From JADCRZ01 sp965200945 (GTDB taxonomy: Bacteria; Bacteroidota; Bacteroidia; Chitinophagales; Chitinophagaceae), in NCBI GenBank assembly GCA_965200945.1, contig OZ241749.1, forward strand, positions 4,154,001 to 4,218,000: a stretch of 64,000 nt of DNA. The letters are read 5' to 3'. Below the pieces are notes generated by a model, which saw only the letters and a list, made by a program, of their open reading frames with translations, did no database searches and was not told where the DNA came from. Below are positions 1-8,323 of the stretch, one piece after another (positions within the stretch are counted from its first letter, which is position 1; each line of letters begins with the position of its first letter). A program made the translations under genes and the position numbers.

Positions 1-318
1 CGAAAGCGTGGCAGTGGCAATATGAATGCAGTCGTCCAGACTGGTCGGACCGACGACTCTCTCGTTCACGTATGTCTGCCCCAACTGGTATGCTTCAGGC
101 GTCACTTCCACCCGTTCCAGGTTTCTGCTATCGAGCTGCCTGAAAAAAGAACGCACCCGTTCAGGTGCGTTGTAAAGTTCGGCTTCTGTAAGATCAGAAT
201 TGACGCAGACAATTTCTCCCGGTTTTACTTTTTCAAACAGCAGAACGGTTTCTTCCTCGAATTCACTGTCAAACACTCCACCGAATACTGAGGTATCAAA
301 GTAAAAACGCTGGGCCAT
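1..318 (-). CDS. PIN-domain protein (VapC-like), 3' end outside window
   Basis: The minus strand is open from ATG at 318 to the window edge, about 106 codons, so the C-terminus is missing. The translation begins MAQRFYFDTSVFGGVF, which places the first conserved acidic residue of a PIN nuclease (Asp8). A central VNSDLTEAEL segment and a late SLDDCIHIATA segment correspond to the other conserved acidic positions. PIN proteins of this type are Mg-dependent RNases, often toxins of toxin-antitoxin pairs. No antitoxin gene lies upstream: dnaB ends 34 bp before this start. The gene may therefore be an orphan, be co-transcribed with dnaB, or have its partner beyond the left edge. Family call fairly sure; toxin role is inference. 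Confidence 0.75.
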   Translation of the reverse strand, partial: MAQRFYFDTSVFGGVFDSEFEEETVLLFEKVKPGEIVCVNSDLTEAELYNAPERVRSFFRQLDSRNLERVEVTPEAYQLGQTYVNERVVGPTSLDDCIHIATATLS

Positions 319-352
319 AGTGGATACTTCTTAAAATAACACAAATCCTGGT

Positions 353-1909
353 CTAGAACGGCGCCTCCTCGTCATCGAACGGCTGGTCGTTCATTTTGCT
401 GCCGGCCTGGATGTAGAGTTTAGGGCCTTCGGTGTCTTCCACGGGGCGCCAGTTGCCGTTGCCGGGCATGGCGCCGCCGAAGCCGCCGTCTTCGTCGTCT
501 TCGATGAACTTCTGGATATGCAGCAGGGCGCGCAGCTTCACCGTTTCGAGCGAACCGTTACGGTGTTTGGCGATGCGCACATGCGTTTCTCCTTTATTGC
601 TTTCGCCCATTTCGTTGGCGGTGATATCGTAATATTCGGGGCGATACAGGAACAGTACCATGTCGGCATCCTGCTCGATGGCGCCCGATTCACGGAGGTC
701 ACTCAGCTGCGGCATCTTGTTGCCTTCCTTTCTGGATTCCACCGCACGACTCAGCTGGCTCAGCGCGATGATCGGGATCTGCAGTTCTTTCGCCAGCCCT
801 TTCAGGTCTCTTGATATGCGGCTGATCTCCTGTTCGCGGTTGCCGTTCTTGTTGTCGCCGGTGCCGCTCATCAGCTGCAGGTAGTCGATGATGATCATGC
901 CTACGTTGTGCTTGTTCTTCAGGCGGCGGCATTTTGCGCGCAGCTCGAAGATGTTGAGGGCGGCCGTATCGTCGATAAAGATGGGGGCGGTGGCCAGCTT
1001 CTGGATGCCCTTGGCATACAGCTGCTTCATCTCATGTTCTTCCAGCTTACCGCGCGATATCTTCTCAAGCCAGATCTCGCTTTCCGCACTCAGGATTCTT
1101 TGCACAAGCTGTCCGGCACTCATTTCCAGGCTGAAAAAAGCAATGGGAACGGGTTTGGTAGGATGAAGGGCCGCACTGCGGGCGAGGTTGAGGGCGAATG
1201 CCGTTTTACCTACCGCCGGGCGGGCCGCCAGGATGATAAGATCGGTCGGCTGCCATCCGTAGGTGATGCGGTCGAGCGTTTTGAAACCGGACGGCACACC
1301 GCTGATGTCTTCGTTCTTATGACGAAGATCTTCGATGCGCTGAATGGTCTTTACAAGTACCGTATCGATGCTGTCGAAATTTTTGCGGAGGTGATTGTTG
1401 GTGATCTCAAACAGCTTGCTTTCCGCGATGTCGAGCAGGTCGAATACATCGGTGCTGTCTTCATACGCTTCACCGATGATCTCACCGCTGATGCGGATAA
1501 GCTCACGCTGGATGAATTTCTGCAGCACGATCCTCGCATGCGCCTCGATGTTAGAGGAAGACACCACCATATTGGTCAGGCGCGTCACATAATACGGACC
1601 GCCCACCACGTCAAGTTCTTCGCGGCTCTTCAGTTCTTCCACCACCGTCAGGATATCGATCGGCTGGTTCTTCTGTGCCAGCCCCTGCATGGAACGGAAG
1701 ATGCGCTGGTTGGCATCTACATAAAAACATTCCGGTTTCAGGATTTCTATGATGGTATCGAAAGCGCCTTTTTCGAGCATGGTAGCGCCCAGCACCGCCT
1801 CTTCCAGATCCCTGGCCTGCGGCGGCACTTTTCCGTACATCATATTATTCACATCAACATCAGTTTTCCGGCGGTTTTTCCGGTCCCTGTTCAAATTGGT
1901 AATTTCCAT
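353..1909 (-). CDS. dnaB: Replicative DNA helicase DnaB
   Basis: A 518-residue hexameric helicase that unwinds the chromosome ahead of the replisome. The N-terminal DnaB domain (about residues 27-130, DLEEAVLGATML) is followed by a linker and a RecA-like ATPase. The ATPase shows a Walker A segment AARPAVGKTAFALNLA, the EMS segment FFSLEMSAGQLVQR, a Walker B IIIDYLQLM and the LSQLSRAVESR stretch. It is somewhat longer than the enterobacterial protein because of N- and C-terminal tails, and no intein is present. The start at 1909 gives a short basic N-terminus. The gene diverges from pheT, and the 367-bp gap between them holds DnaA-box-like sites, which is compatible with DnaA control of dnaB. 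Confidence 0.97.
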   Translation of the reverse strand: MEITNLNRDRKNRRKTDVDVNNMMYGKVPPQARDLEEAVLGATMLEKGAFDTIIEILKPECFYVDANQRIFRSMQGLAQKNQPIDILTVVEELKSREELDVVGGPYYVTRLTNMVVSSSNIEAHARIVLQKFIQRELIRISGEIIGEAYEDSTDVFDLLDIAESKLFEITNNHLRKNFDSIDTVLVKTIQRIEDLRHKNEDISGVPSGFKTLDRITYGWQPTDLIILAARPAVGKTAFALNLARSAALHPTKPVPIAFFSLEMSAGQLVQRILSAESEIWLEKISRGKLEEHEMKQLYAKGIQKLATAPIFIDDTAALNIFELRAKCRRLKNKHNVGMIIIDYLQLMSGTGDNKNGNREQEISRISRDLKGLAKELQIPIIALSQLSRAVESRKEGNKMPQLSDLRESGAIEQDADMVLFLYRPEYYDITANEMGESNKGETHVRIAKHRNGSLETVKLRALLHIQKFIEDDEDGGFGGAMPGNGNWRPVEDTEGPKLYIQAGSKMNDQPFDDEEAPF

Positions 1910-2043
1910 CTGTTGCGGTTCTGGCTGGTTTTAGGTGAACACTGCATTTCTATCCGGTTTAACCCCCGTTCGGGGGCAGCCAACGAATATAATCTGCCCG
2001 GGCTGTCTAAAAAAATTTGAACGAAAGTTATAATTGCAACAGG

Positions 2044-2106
2044 TTATACACAGGTTTTTCCACAAATAATTGTCGCTTATGCACATTTTTAGAGGTTGAA
2101 TGCACA
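2044..2106 (+). promoter_or_regulatory. Cluster of DnaA-box-like sites (candidate DnaA-binding region)
   Basis: Three 9-mers fit the DnaA-box consensus TTWTNCACA on the plus strand: TTATACACA at 2044-2052, TTTTCCACA at 2056-2064 and TTATGCACA at 2077-2085. A fourth, degenerate copy (GAATGCACA) lies at 2098-2106. Start-to-start spacings are 12, 21 and 21 bp, so the last three sit on nearly the same helix face. AT-rich sequence follows. This could be a DnaA-regulated dnaB promoter or part of a replication origin. The boxes are seen; the function is inferred. Confidence 0.5.
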
Positions 2107-2239
2107 TTTTGCCGAAAAATGCATTCAAAATTTTTATCAAGCGTTCGCAAAAAATATATTCCAGGTTCTGCCTGCTTTTTTGTATATGTATAATAGGAGC
2201 AGTTCTATTTCCGGTTACAAAACTTAGGGGCGTTTAATG

Positions 2240-2247
2240 TAATTTTG
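2240..2247 (+). promoter_or_regulatory. Promoter -7 box of pheT
   Basis: TAATTTTG matches the Bacteroidota -7 consensus TAnnTTTG and ends 29 bp before the pheT ATG. No clear -33 TTTG is seen at the usual distance. Confidence 0.5.
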
Positions 2248-2276
2248 AACGCTTTATAAAAATCAGCGGACGATAC

Positions 2277-4685
2277 ATGACTATAAGCTATAACTGGCTC
2301 TCGAAGTACTTACCGGTTCCTGTTGACCCGGCGCGTTTGTCGGAAATCCTGACCTCCATCGGACTGGAAGTAGAGAGCATGGAAGAATGGGAAGCGGTGA
2401 AAGGCGGCCTGGCAGGACTGGTGATCGGGGAAGTGAAAGAAGCGGAGAAGCATCCGAATGCCGACAAGCTGAAACTGACGAAAGTAGATACCGGCACCGG
2501 CGAGCTCCTGCAGATCGTTTGCGGCGCACCGAATGTGGCCGTGGGCCAGAAAGTAGTGGTGGCGCCGGTTGGAACCACCATTTACCCGGTAAGCGGCGAA
2601 CCCGTTACCATGAAGCTGGCAAAGATCCGCAATGCAGAAAGCCAGGGTATGATCTGCGCAGAAGATGAGATCGGCATCGGGCAAAGTCATGCCGGCATCA
2701 TCGTGCTGCCGGAAGACGCGCCTGTCGGTATTCCTGCAGCGGAATACTTCAAGCCTTACCACGACACCATCTACGAGATCGGACTGACGCCCAACCGGAT
2801 GGACGCCATGAGCCACCTCGGTACAGCCCGCGACGTGTCCGCTTACCTTGCCCGTCACCAGAGCGCCGGCCTCCAGGTGAAAGCTCCGGTGGCCGAAAGT
2901 TTCCAGGCGGATGATCAGAGCTTACCCATCACCGTTACCATAGAAAACACCCGTGCCTGCCGGCGTTATGCAGGCGTGAGCATCAAAGGCATCACCATCG
3001 CCCCCTCGCCGGAATGGCTGCAGGATCAGTTGAAAGCGATCGGCCTGCGCCCCATCAACAATATTGTAGACATCACCAATTTCATACTCCACGATACCGG
3101 CCAGCCGCTGCATGCATTCGATGCGGACGCCATAAAAGACAACCGCGTCATCGTAAAAAACCTGCCGGAAGGCACTCCTTTTATCACCCTCGATGCAAAG
3201 GAAAGAAAACTGTCGGCCGACGACCTCATGATCTGCAACCCGGAAGAGGGTATGTGTATCGCCGGCGTTTTCGGGGGACTGGAAAGCGGCGTGAAGGACG
3301 GTACAAAAAACATTTTCCTTGAAAGCGCGTGGTTTAATCCGTCCGACATCCGGAAAACTTCTTTCCGCCATGGCCTCCGCACCGATGCGGCCACCCGGTT
3401 CGAAAAAGGGGTCGACATTTCCAATACGGTGAACGTGCTCAAAAGGGCTGCGCTCATGATCAAAGAGATCGCCGGCGGTACCATCGCCATGGACATCGTG
3501 GATGTGTATCCCGATCCGCAGCCAAAAACAGAGGTTACCCTTTCTTACGCCTACCTCACCAAGCTGAGCGGTAAGGTCTATTCGCCACAGGAGGTGAAGG
3601 AAGTGCTGAACGCGCTCGAGTTTGAGATTGTTCAGGAAGATGAAAAGGAGATCTCGGTGCGGGTGCCGTACAGCAAAACAGACATTTCCATACCGGCCGA
3701 CATAGTGGAAGAAGTGCTGCGCATCGACGGGTATGATAATGTGGAGATACCCGGCGCCATCACCCTCACCCCGGCGGTAGAAGGCAATAAAAAAGCCCCG
3801 TACAAAGAAAAGATCGCTGCATACCTGACCGACACCGGGTTTCATGAGATCCTCACCAACTCGATCACCAACAGCGCCTTCTTTCCGGAAGAAGTGCTGC
3901 AGCGCACCGTGAAGATGCTCAACAGCCTGAGCGCCGACCTCGATGTGATGCGGCCTTCCATGCTGGAAACCGGTTTACAGACCGTCGCCTACAACCTGAA
4001 CCGCCGCAACCCCGACCTGCTGCTGTACGAATTCGGAAAGACCTATACCACCAGCGGTGTCGGCCAGTACCAGGAAGACGAGCACCTCTGCCTCTACCTC
4101 ACGGGGAACTCTGGCCGCAGTTCATGGAGAAGCAAACCGGTGGAAGCCGATTTCTATTATCTCAAAGGAATTGTTCAGAAAGTATTTCAGCTGGTTGGCG
4201 TACCGGTCTCCGCATTCTCCAAAACAGATTCAGCCGTGCTGGAAGCCGGCATACAGGCGGAAAACCTGGTCACCTTTGGATTGGTCTCGAAAAAAATGCT
4301 GGAAAAGTTCGATATCAAACAGCCCGTCTTCTTTGCCGATTTCAACTGGGACAAGCTGGAGCAGGCCGGCGGAAAAAAGATGCGGTTCACCGAGCTGCCC
4401 AGGCAGCTGGCCGTTCAGCGCGACCTGGCCTTTGTGGTTCCGAAAACGCTCGCCTACGGTACGGTGGAAGAGGCCATCACAAAACTGAAACAGCCCAAGC
4501 TGCAGCACATGCAACTGTTCGACATATTTGAAAGCGACAAACTGGGTGCTGGAAAAAAATCCATGGCCGTCAGCTTTACTTTTCTCGACCGGGAAAAGAC
4601 GATGAACGACAAGGAGATTGACACCATGATGACTAAAATTATGGTGGTACTGGAAAACGAGTTACATGCAGAAATCAGAAAATAG
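2277..4685 (+). CDS. pheT: Phenylalanine-tRNA ligase beta subunit
   Basis: An 802-residue beta chain of the alpha2-beta2 phenylalanyl-tRNA synthetase, which charges tRNA-Phe in the cytoplasm. The EMAP/Trbp111-like tRNA-binding domain occupies about residues 40-150 (LVIGEVKEAEKHPNADKLKL, CGAPNVAVGQKVV). The B3/B4 editing region follows (RRYAGVSIKGI, LRPINNIVDITNF), then the B5 domain, the catalytic-like core, and a C-terminal ferredoxin-fold anticodon-binding domain starting near residue 708 (RFTELPRQLAVQRDLAFVV). Length is normal for the family. The alpha-subunit gene is not adjacent. The 3' end overlaps the next gene by 20 bp in another frame, which suggests translational coupling. Confidence 0.97.
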   Translation: MTISYNWLSKYLPVPVDPARLSEILTSIGLEVESMEEWEAVKGGLAGLVIGEVKEAEKHPNADKLKLTKVDTGTGELLQIVCGAPNVAVGQKVVVAPVGTTIYPVSGEPVTMKLAKIRNAESQGMICAEDEIGIGQSHAGIIVLPEDAPVGIPAAEYFKPYHDTIYEIGLTPNRMDAMSHLGTARDVSAYLARHQSAGLQVKAPVAESFQADDQSLPITVTIENTRACRRYAGVSIKGITIAPSPEWLQDQLKAIGLRPINNIVDITNFILHDTGQPLHAFDADAIKDNRVIVKNLPEGTPFITLDAKERKLSADDLMICNPEEGMCIAGVFGGLESGVKDGTKNIFLESAWFNPSDIRKTSFRHGLRTDAATRFEKGVDISNTVNVLKRAALMIKEIAGGTIAMDIVDVYPDPQPKTEVTLSYAYLTKLSGKVYSPQEVKEVLNALEFEIVQEDEKEISVRVPYSKTDISIPADIVEEVLRIDGYDNVEIPGAITLTPAVEGNKKAPYKEKIAAYLTDTGFHEILTNSITNSAFFPEEVLQRTVKMLNSLSADLDVMRPSMLETGLQTVAYNLNRRNPDLLLYEFGKTYTTSGVGQYQEDEHLCLYLTGNSGRSSWRSKPVEADFYYLKGIVQKVFQLVGVPVSAFSKTDSAVLEAGIQAENLVTFGLVSKKMLEKFDIKQPVFFADFNWDKLEQAGGKKMRFTELPRQLAVQRDLAFVVPKTLAYGTVEEAITKLKQPKLQHMQLFDIFESDKLGAGKKSMAVSFTFLDREKTMNDKEIDTMMTKIMVVLENELHAEIRK

Positions 4686-5475
4686 TGCGCCCGGGCTTAC
4701 CGTCACTTTCCTGGGAACCGGCACCAGCAGCGGCGTGCCCATGATCGCCTGCGGCTGCGAAGTGTGTACATCCACCGACAAAAAAGACAAACGGTTGCGC
4801 TCGAGCATCATGGTGCAGTCGGCCCACACCACGCTGGTGGTGGATTCGGGCCCCGACTTCCGGTACCAGATGCTGCGCAGGGAAGTCAAAAAACTCGACG
4901 CCATCCTTTTCACGCATCCCCACAAAGATCATATTGCCGGGCTCGACGACGTGCGGGCCTATAATTTTTTTTTGCATAAACCCATGCAGGTTTATGCCAA
5001 TGACCTCACCCAGCAGGCCCTCCGCCGCGAGTTTGCCTACGCTTTTTCCGACAGCAAATACCCGGGTCTGCCGGAGATCGTGCTGAACACCATTTCGCTG
5101 GAATCTTTTATGGTCGGCGATATTCCGGTGGTTCCCGTTGAAGCATGGCACCACAAGCTGCCGGTGCTGGGTTTCCGGTTTGGCAACTTCACCTACATCA
5201 CCGATGCCAACCGGATCGAGGAAAGCGAAAAAGAAAAGATCAAAGGCTCCGAAGTGCTTGTGCTCAATGCACTGCGCCGGCAGAAACACATCTCGCATTT
5301 CACCCTGCAGGAAGCCATCGACCTGGCACACGAACTGCAGATACCGCATACCTATCTTACCCACATCAGCCACCAGCTCGGCAAACACGATGACGTGAGC
5401 CAGGAAATGCCCCCTGATGTACAGCTGGCGTATGACGGACTGGAGATAAAGATGAAGGAAGCTGTTAGCAATTAG
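4666..5475 (+). CDS. MBL-fold metallo-hydrolase (PhnP/RNase Z-like superfamily)
   Basis: A 269-residue metallo-beta-lactamase-fold hydrolase with no signal peptide, so cytoplasmic. The N-terminal FLGTGTSSGVPMIACGCEVC resembles the PhnP-type subgroup, in which a Cys-rich loop follows the first strand. The metal-binding HxHxDH motif is HPHKDH at residues 84-89, with further ligands likely at the His of VEAWHHKLP and at HISHQLGKHDD near the C-terminus. Known members hydrolyse cyclic or linear phosphodiesters, but the substrate here cannot be read from sequence. The start overlaps pheT by 20 bp. The last codons and stop (AGCAATTAG) lie inside the left arm of a palindromic repeat. Confidence 0.9.
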   Translation: MQKSENSAPGLTVTFLGTGTSSGVPMIACGCEVCTSTDKKDKRLRSSIMVQSAHTTLVVDSGPDFRYQMLRREVKKLDAILFTHPHKDHIAGLDDVRAYNFFLHKPMQVYANDLTQQALRREFAYAFSDSKYPGLPEIVLNTISLESFMVGDIPVVPVEAWHHKLPVLGFRFGNFTYITDANRIEESEKEKIKGSEVLVLNALRRQKHISHFTLQEAIDLAHELQIPHTYLTHISHQLGKHDDVSQEMPPDVQLAYDGLEIKMKEAVSN

Positions 5476-5553
5476 CTTTTAGTAAAAAGGTTAAGGGCCT
5501 TTCGTGTAGATTTGCAGTTTCAGCTATCAGCTAAAAGCTGGCTGTTAACAGCT
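5460..5553. repeat. Palindromic intergenic repeat, AGCTTTTAG type, copy 1
   Basis: The left arm at 5460-5482 (AGCTGTTAGC then AATTAGCTTTTAG) is the imperfect reverse complement of the right arm around 5529-5553 (CAGCTAAAAGCT then TAACAGCT). The arms flank the gatB -7 box. The left arm contributes the last codons and stop of the upstream hydrolase. A second locus with the same word set lies at 40529-40578. Confidence 0.6.
5507..5514 (+). promoter_or_regulatory. Promoter -7 box of gatB
   Basis: TAGATTTG matches TAnnTTTG and lies 47 bp before the gatB ATG, between the two arms of the palindromic repeat. No good -33 element is visible. Confidence 0.5.
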
Positions 5554-5561
5554 CATTCCCC

Positions 5562-7016
5562 ATGTCTGCAATGAACCATGATAAATACGAGGCCGTGATC
5601 GGGCTGGAGGTGCATGCACAGCTGCTTACGAAAAGCAAGCTGTTCTGCGGCGACAGCGCTGCATTCGGCGGCGATCCCAACACACACATCAGTCCCATTA
5701 CGCTGGGCTACCCCGGCACGCTTCCCAAACTCAACAGGGAAGCCGTTGTGTATGCCATCAAAATGGGACTGGCCTGCGGCAGCGAGATCGAGAAGACGAA
5801 CTACTTTGCCCGCAAAAATTATTTCTATCCTGATCTTCCCAAAGGCTACCAGATCACCCAGCATACCACCCCCATCTGCAAGGGCGGTTCGGTAAAGATC
5901 CAGGCGGGCGGTTCCGGGCGCAGTGTGCAGCTCAACAGGATCCACCTGGAAGAAGATGCCGGCAAAAGCCTGCACGACCAGGACGATCGCAATACCTGTC
6001 TCGACTACAACCGGGCAGGCGTTCCGCTCATCGAGATCGTGAGCGAGCCGGATCTTTTCAGCAGTGAGGAAGCGTATGCATACGTGACCGAGTTGCGGAA
6101 GCTGGTGCGCCACCTGGGCATCTGCGACGGCAACATGGAAGAAGGCAGCCTGCGCTGCGATGCCAACGTCTCTATCCGCCTTAAAGGTGACACTCGGCTC
6201 GGAACAAAAGTGGAAGTGAAAAACCTCAACTCGATCCGCAACGTAAAAAAGGCGATCGATCACGAGATCGGGCGTATGATAGAACTGGCGGAAAGGGGTG
6301 AACCCATTATTCAGCAGACACGCAGCTTTGATGCAGACACCGATACTACCTTCGCCCTGCGCAGCAAAGAAGAAGCCAACGATTACCGCTATTTCCCCGA
6401 TCCTGATCTGCCTCCTTTCATGGTCACCAACTCCATGCTGGATAGCATCCGGTCTTCCATGCCGGCGCTTCCGGAAGAGCTGATCAGGCGTTACACCACG
6501 GAGCTGCACCTGCCGGAATACGATGCCGCAGTGATCAGCGACGATAAAGACATGATCGACTATTTTGAAGAGCTGGTGCGCGAAACACCGCATACCAAAG
6601 CCGCCGCCAACTGGCTGCTGGGGCCGGTAAAATCTTACCTGAACGAGCAGGGCTCCCATTTACATACTCTGCCTGTCGGGCCTCCGGCGCTTGCGAAACT
6701 GATCGCCCTGGTGCAGGATGGCAAGCTCAGTTTCTCCGTGGCTTCCTCCAAACTCTTCGCTTCTTTGCTGAAAGATCCGGCGGCCGATCCGCTGCAGCTG
6801 GCTACCGATCTGAATCTGCTTCAGAACTCGGATGAAGCATCGGTGGAAGAATGGGTGGAACAGGTGTTGTCGAAGATGCCGGATAAAGTAACGGAATACA
6901 AAAAAGGTAAAAAGGGACTGATCGGCCTGTTCATGGGAGAAGTGAAGAAAGTGTCGGGAGGCAAGGCCGACCCAAAGATTGCAACCCAGTTATTAACGAA
7001 AAAACTGAGCAGCTGA
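5562..7016 (+). CDS. gatB: Asp-tRNA(Asn)/Glu-tRNA(Gln) amidotransferase subunit GatB
   Basis: A 484-residue subunit of GatCAB, which amidates mischarged Glu-tRNA(Gln) or Asp-tRNA(Asn). The GatB/GatE cradle domain begins at once (EAVIGLEVHAQL), with conserved YFYPDLPKGYQITQ, LEEDAGKSLHD and NRAGVPLIEIVSEPD segments. A C-terminal YqeY-like tRNA-binding domain follows (DGKLSFSVASSKLFASLL; FMGEVKKVSGGKADP). Length is normal. A second in-frame ATG three codons in (5571) is an equally plausible start. The gatA and gatC genes are not in the window, so the complex is genomically scattered. The TlpA-like gene begins 21 bp downstream and may share the transcript. Confidence 0.97.
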   Translation: MSAMNHDKYEAVIGLEVHAQLLTKSKLFCGDSAAFGGDPNTHISPITLGYPGTLPKLNREAVVYAIKMGLACGSEIEKTNYFARKNYFYPDLPKGYQITQHTTPICKGGSVKIQAGGSGRSVQLNRIHLEEDAGKSLHDQDDRNTCLDYNRAGVPLIEIVSEPDLFSSEEAYAYVTELRKLVRHLGICDGNMEEGSLRCDANVSIRLKGDTRLGTKVEVKNLNSIRNVKKAIDHEIGRMIELAERGEPIIQQTRSFDADTDTTFALRSKEEANDYRYFPDPDLPPFMVTNSMLDSIRSSMPALPEELIRRYTTELHLPEYDAAVISDDKDMIDYFEELVRETPHTKAAANWLLGPVKSYLNEQGSHLHTLPVGPPALAKLIALVQDGKLSFSVASSKLFASLLKDPAADPLQLATDLNLLQNSDEASVEEWVEQVLSKMPDKVTEYKKGKKGLIGLFMGEVKKVSGGKADPKIATQLLTKKLSS

Positions 7017-7037
7017 AAGGCTGTCTCGCCGTACAAT

Positions 7038-8243
7038 ATGAAGAATTTACAAGCAAGCTCAATCGGAATGCTGCTGATCGCAGTGATGCTCACCTGTTGT
7101 CAGCCCAAAAGCAAGGGTGAATTTACCGTAACGATCGCGTATAAGAACCTCGACAAAATGATCAATCCAAACGGAGGCCCCGGCACAGCCGCCGGCAAAG
7201 GAAAGATCCTGCTGGAAGCCGTTCCGGACGGGGGCGATGCCAACCCGGTGATCATCGATTCCACGTCTCTCAACGGAAACAGCGGTGAAGTGGTGCTGAA
7301 AGGAAACGGAGTGCAGGAAGCCATTTACCAGGTGGTGATCGAGAACGGTCCGTTCCTCCTGCTGATCAACGACAACAACGACATCGATGTAAACCTCGAC
7401 CTCAGCAAACAGGAAAACTACTACACCATATCGGGGTCGGAGGCCAGTTCGATGCTGAAGGACTTTATCATGAATTACAGCAACAAAGCGGTAACCGTGA
7501 ACAAGTCGTTTGAAGCGATCGACAGCGTAAAGCATATGGCGGCTCCCGATAGCGTGATGATCGTGTATACGGAGAAAAAGAACAAGGCGATGGCCGACAT
7601 GAACACCTATCTTCAGCAAACCATCACCGGCTCAAAACATCCCGCGCTCAGCCTGTTTGCGCTGGGCTGGGCTTCCCGCTCGCTGCAGCAGCCCGATTTT
7701 GAGCGGTCGCTCACCGAAGTGATCCAGAAGTTTCCGGATCACGAAGTGCTGAAGCGCCTGAAAACTTCCTACGACATGCAGAAATCGCAGCAGGCCGAGC
7801 AGCGCAACAAAATGCAGTCGGGCTCCATGGTAGGCAAGGCCGCCCCCGAATTAAACCTGCCCGACAAAGACGGCAAGATCATATCCCTTACCTCGTTCCG
7901 GGGAAAGTACCTGCTAATCGATTTCTGGGCCAGCTGGTGCGGCCCCTGCCGGCAGGAGAATCCGAACGTGGTAAAAGCCTACAACGAATACAAGGCGAAG
8001 AACTTTACCGTGCTGGGTGTTTCACTCGACAAAGAGAAAGATGCCTGGCTGCAGGCCATCCAGGATGACGGGCTTGCCTGGACGCATGTGAGCGACCTCA
8101 AATTCTGGAACAGCAAAGCGGTCGGACTGTACGGCTTTGAAGGCATTCCCTACAATGTGCTTGTAGATCCGCAGGGCAAGATCATCGCCGAAAGCCTCCG
8201 CGGTTTCGATCTGGAAAACAAGCTGCAGGAATTGCTGAAGTAA
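7038..8243 (+). CDS. TlpA-like thioredoxin-fold lipoprotein
   Basis: A 401-residue exported disulfide reductase-like protein. The signal peptide ends in a lipobox (MLTCCQP, Cys20 or Cys21), so it should be anchored in a membrane facing the periplasm. Residues about 30-140 resemble the DUF4369 domain often fused to Bacteroidota TlpA proteins, followed by a helical spacer. The AhpC/TSA-thioredoxin domain starts near residue 263 (VGKAAPELNLPDKDGKII) and carries the active site WASWCGPC near residues 293-300, with a likely cis-Pro in FEGIPYNVLV. Such proteins reduce periplasmic disulfides, for example during cytochrome c maturation. The partner here is unknown. A strong terminator follows. Confidence 0.93.
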   Translation: MKNLQASSIGMLLIAVMLTCCQPKSKGEFTVTIAYKNLDKMINPNGGPGTAAGKGKILLEAVPDGGDANPVIIDSTSLNGNSGEVVLKGNGVQEAIYQVVIENGPFLLLINDNNDIDVNLDLSKQENYYTISGSEASSMLKDFIMNYSNKAVTVNKSFEAIDSVKHMAAPDSVMIVYTEKKNKAMADMNTYLQQTITGSKHPALSLFALGWASRSLQQPDFERSLTEVIQKFPDHEVLKRLKTSYDMQKSQQAEQRNKMQSGSMVGKAAPELNLPDKDGKIISLTSFRGKYLLIDFWASWCGPCRQENPNVVKAYNEYKAKNFTVLGVSLDKEKDAWLQAIQDDGLAWTHVSDLKFWNSKAVGLYGFEGIPYNVLVDPQGKIIAESLRGFDLENKLQELLK

Positions 8244-8263
8244 AGCGGGTGAATACTTGACAA

Positions 8264-8308
8264 AAGAAAAGGCGTGCTGATGTATAAAAACACAGCACGC
8301 CTTTTTTA
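8264..8308 (+). terminator. Rho-independent terminator after the TlpA-like gene
   Basis: A perfect 9-bp stem, GGCGTGCTG at 8271-8279 with CAGCACGCC at 8293-8301, is followed by six T residues. The A-rich left flank means it could also work for the converging DUF4397 gene. Confidence 0.88.
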
Positions 8309-8323
8309 TGCCAGCCGTTCTGA

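Larger units (their letters stand above)
1910..2276. other. Divergent dnaB/pheT intergenic region
   Basis: This 367-bp gene-free stretch holds a small GC hairpin at 1963-1976 (CCCCCGTTCGGGGG) close to dnaB, a cluster of DnaA-box-like 9-mers at 2044-2106, an AT-rich segment from about 2107 to 2200, and a Bacteroidota-type -7 box just ahead of pheT. No ORF or structured RNA was recognised. Confidence 0.6.

Noticed and set aside
22..291. Plus-strand ORF at the left edge
   Set aside because: It is the shadow of the PIN-domain gene, whose minus-strand translation shows conserved PIN motifs; the plus-strand peptide has none.
908..2020. 370-codon plus-strand ORF opposite dnaB
   Set aside because: It lies antisense to the conserved helicase; the long frame follows from codon bias on the real strand.
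2107..2200. Complete replication origin
   Set aside because: AT-rich DNA next to DnaA boxes is suggestive, but no dnaA gene, skew computation or unwinding-element motif supports calling a defined origin.
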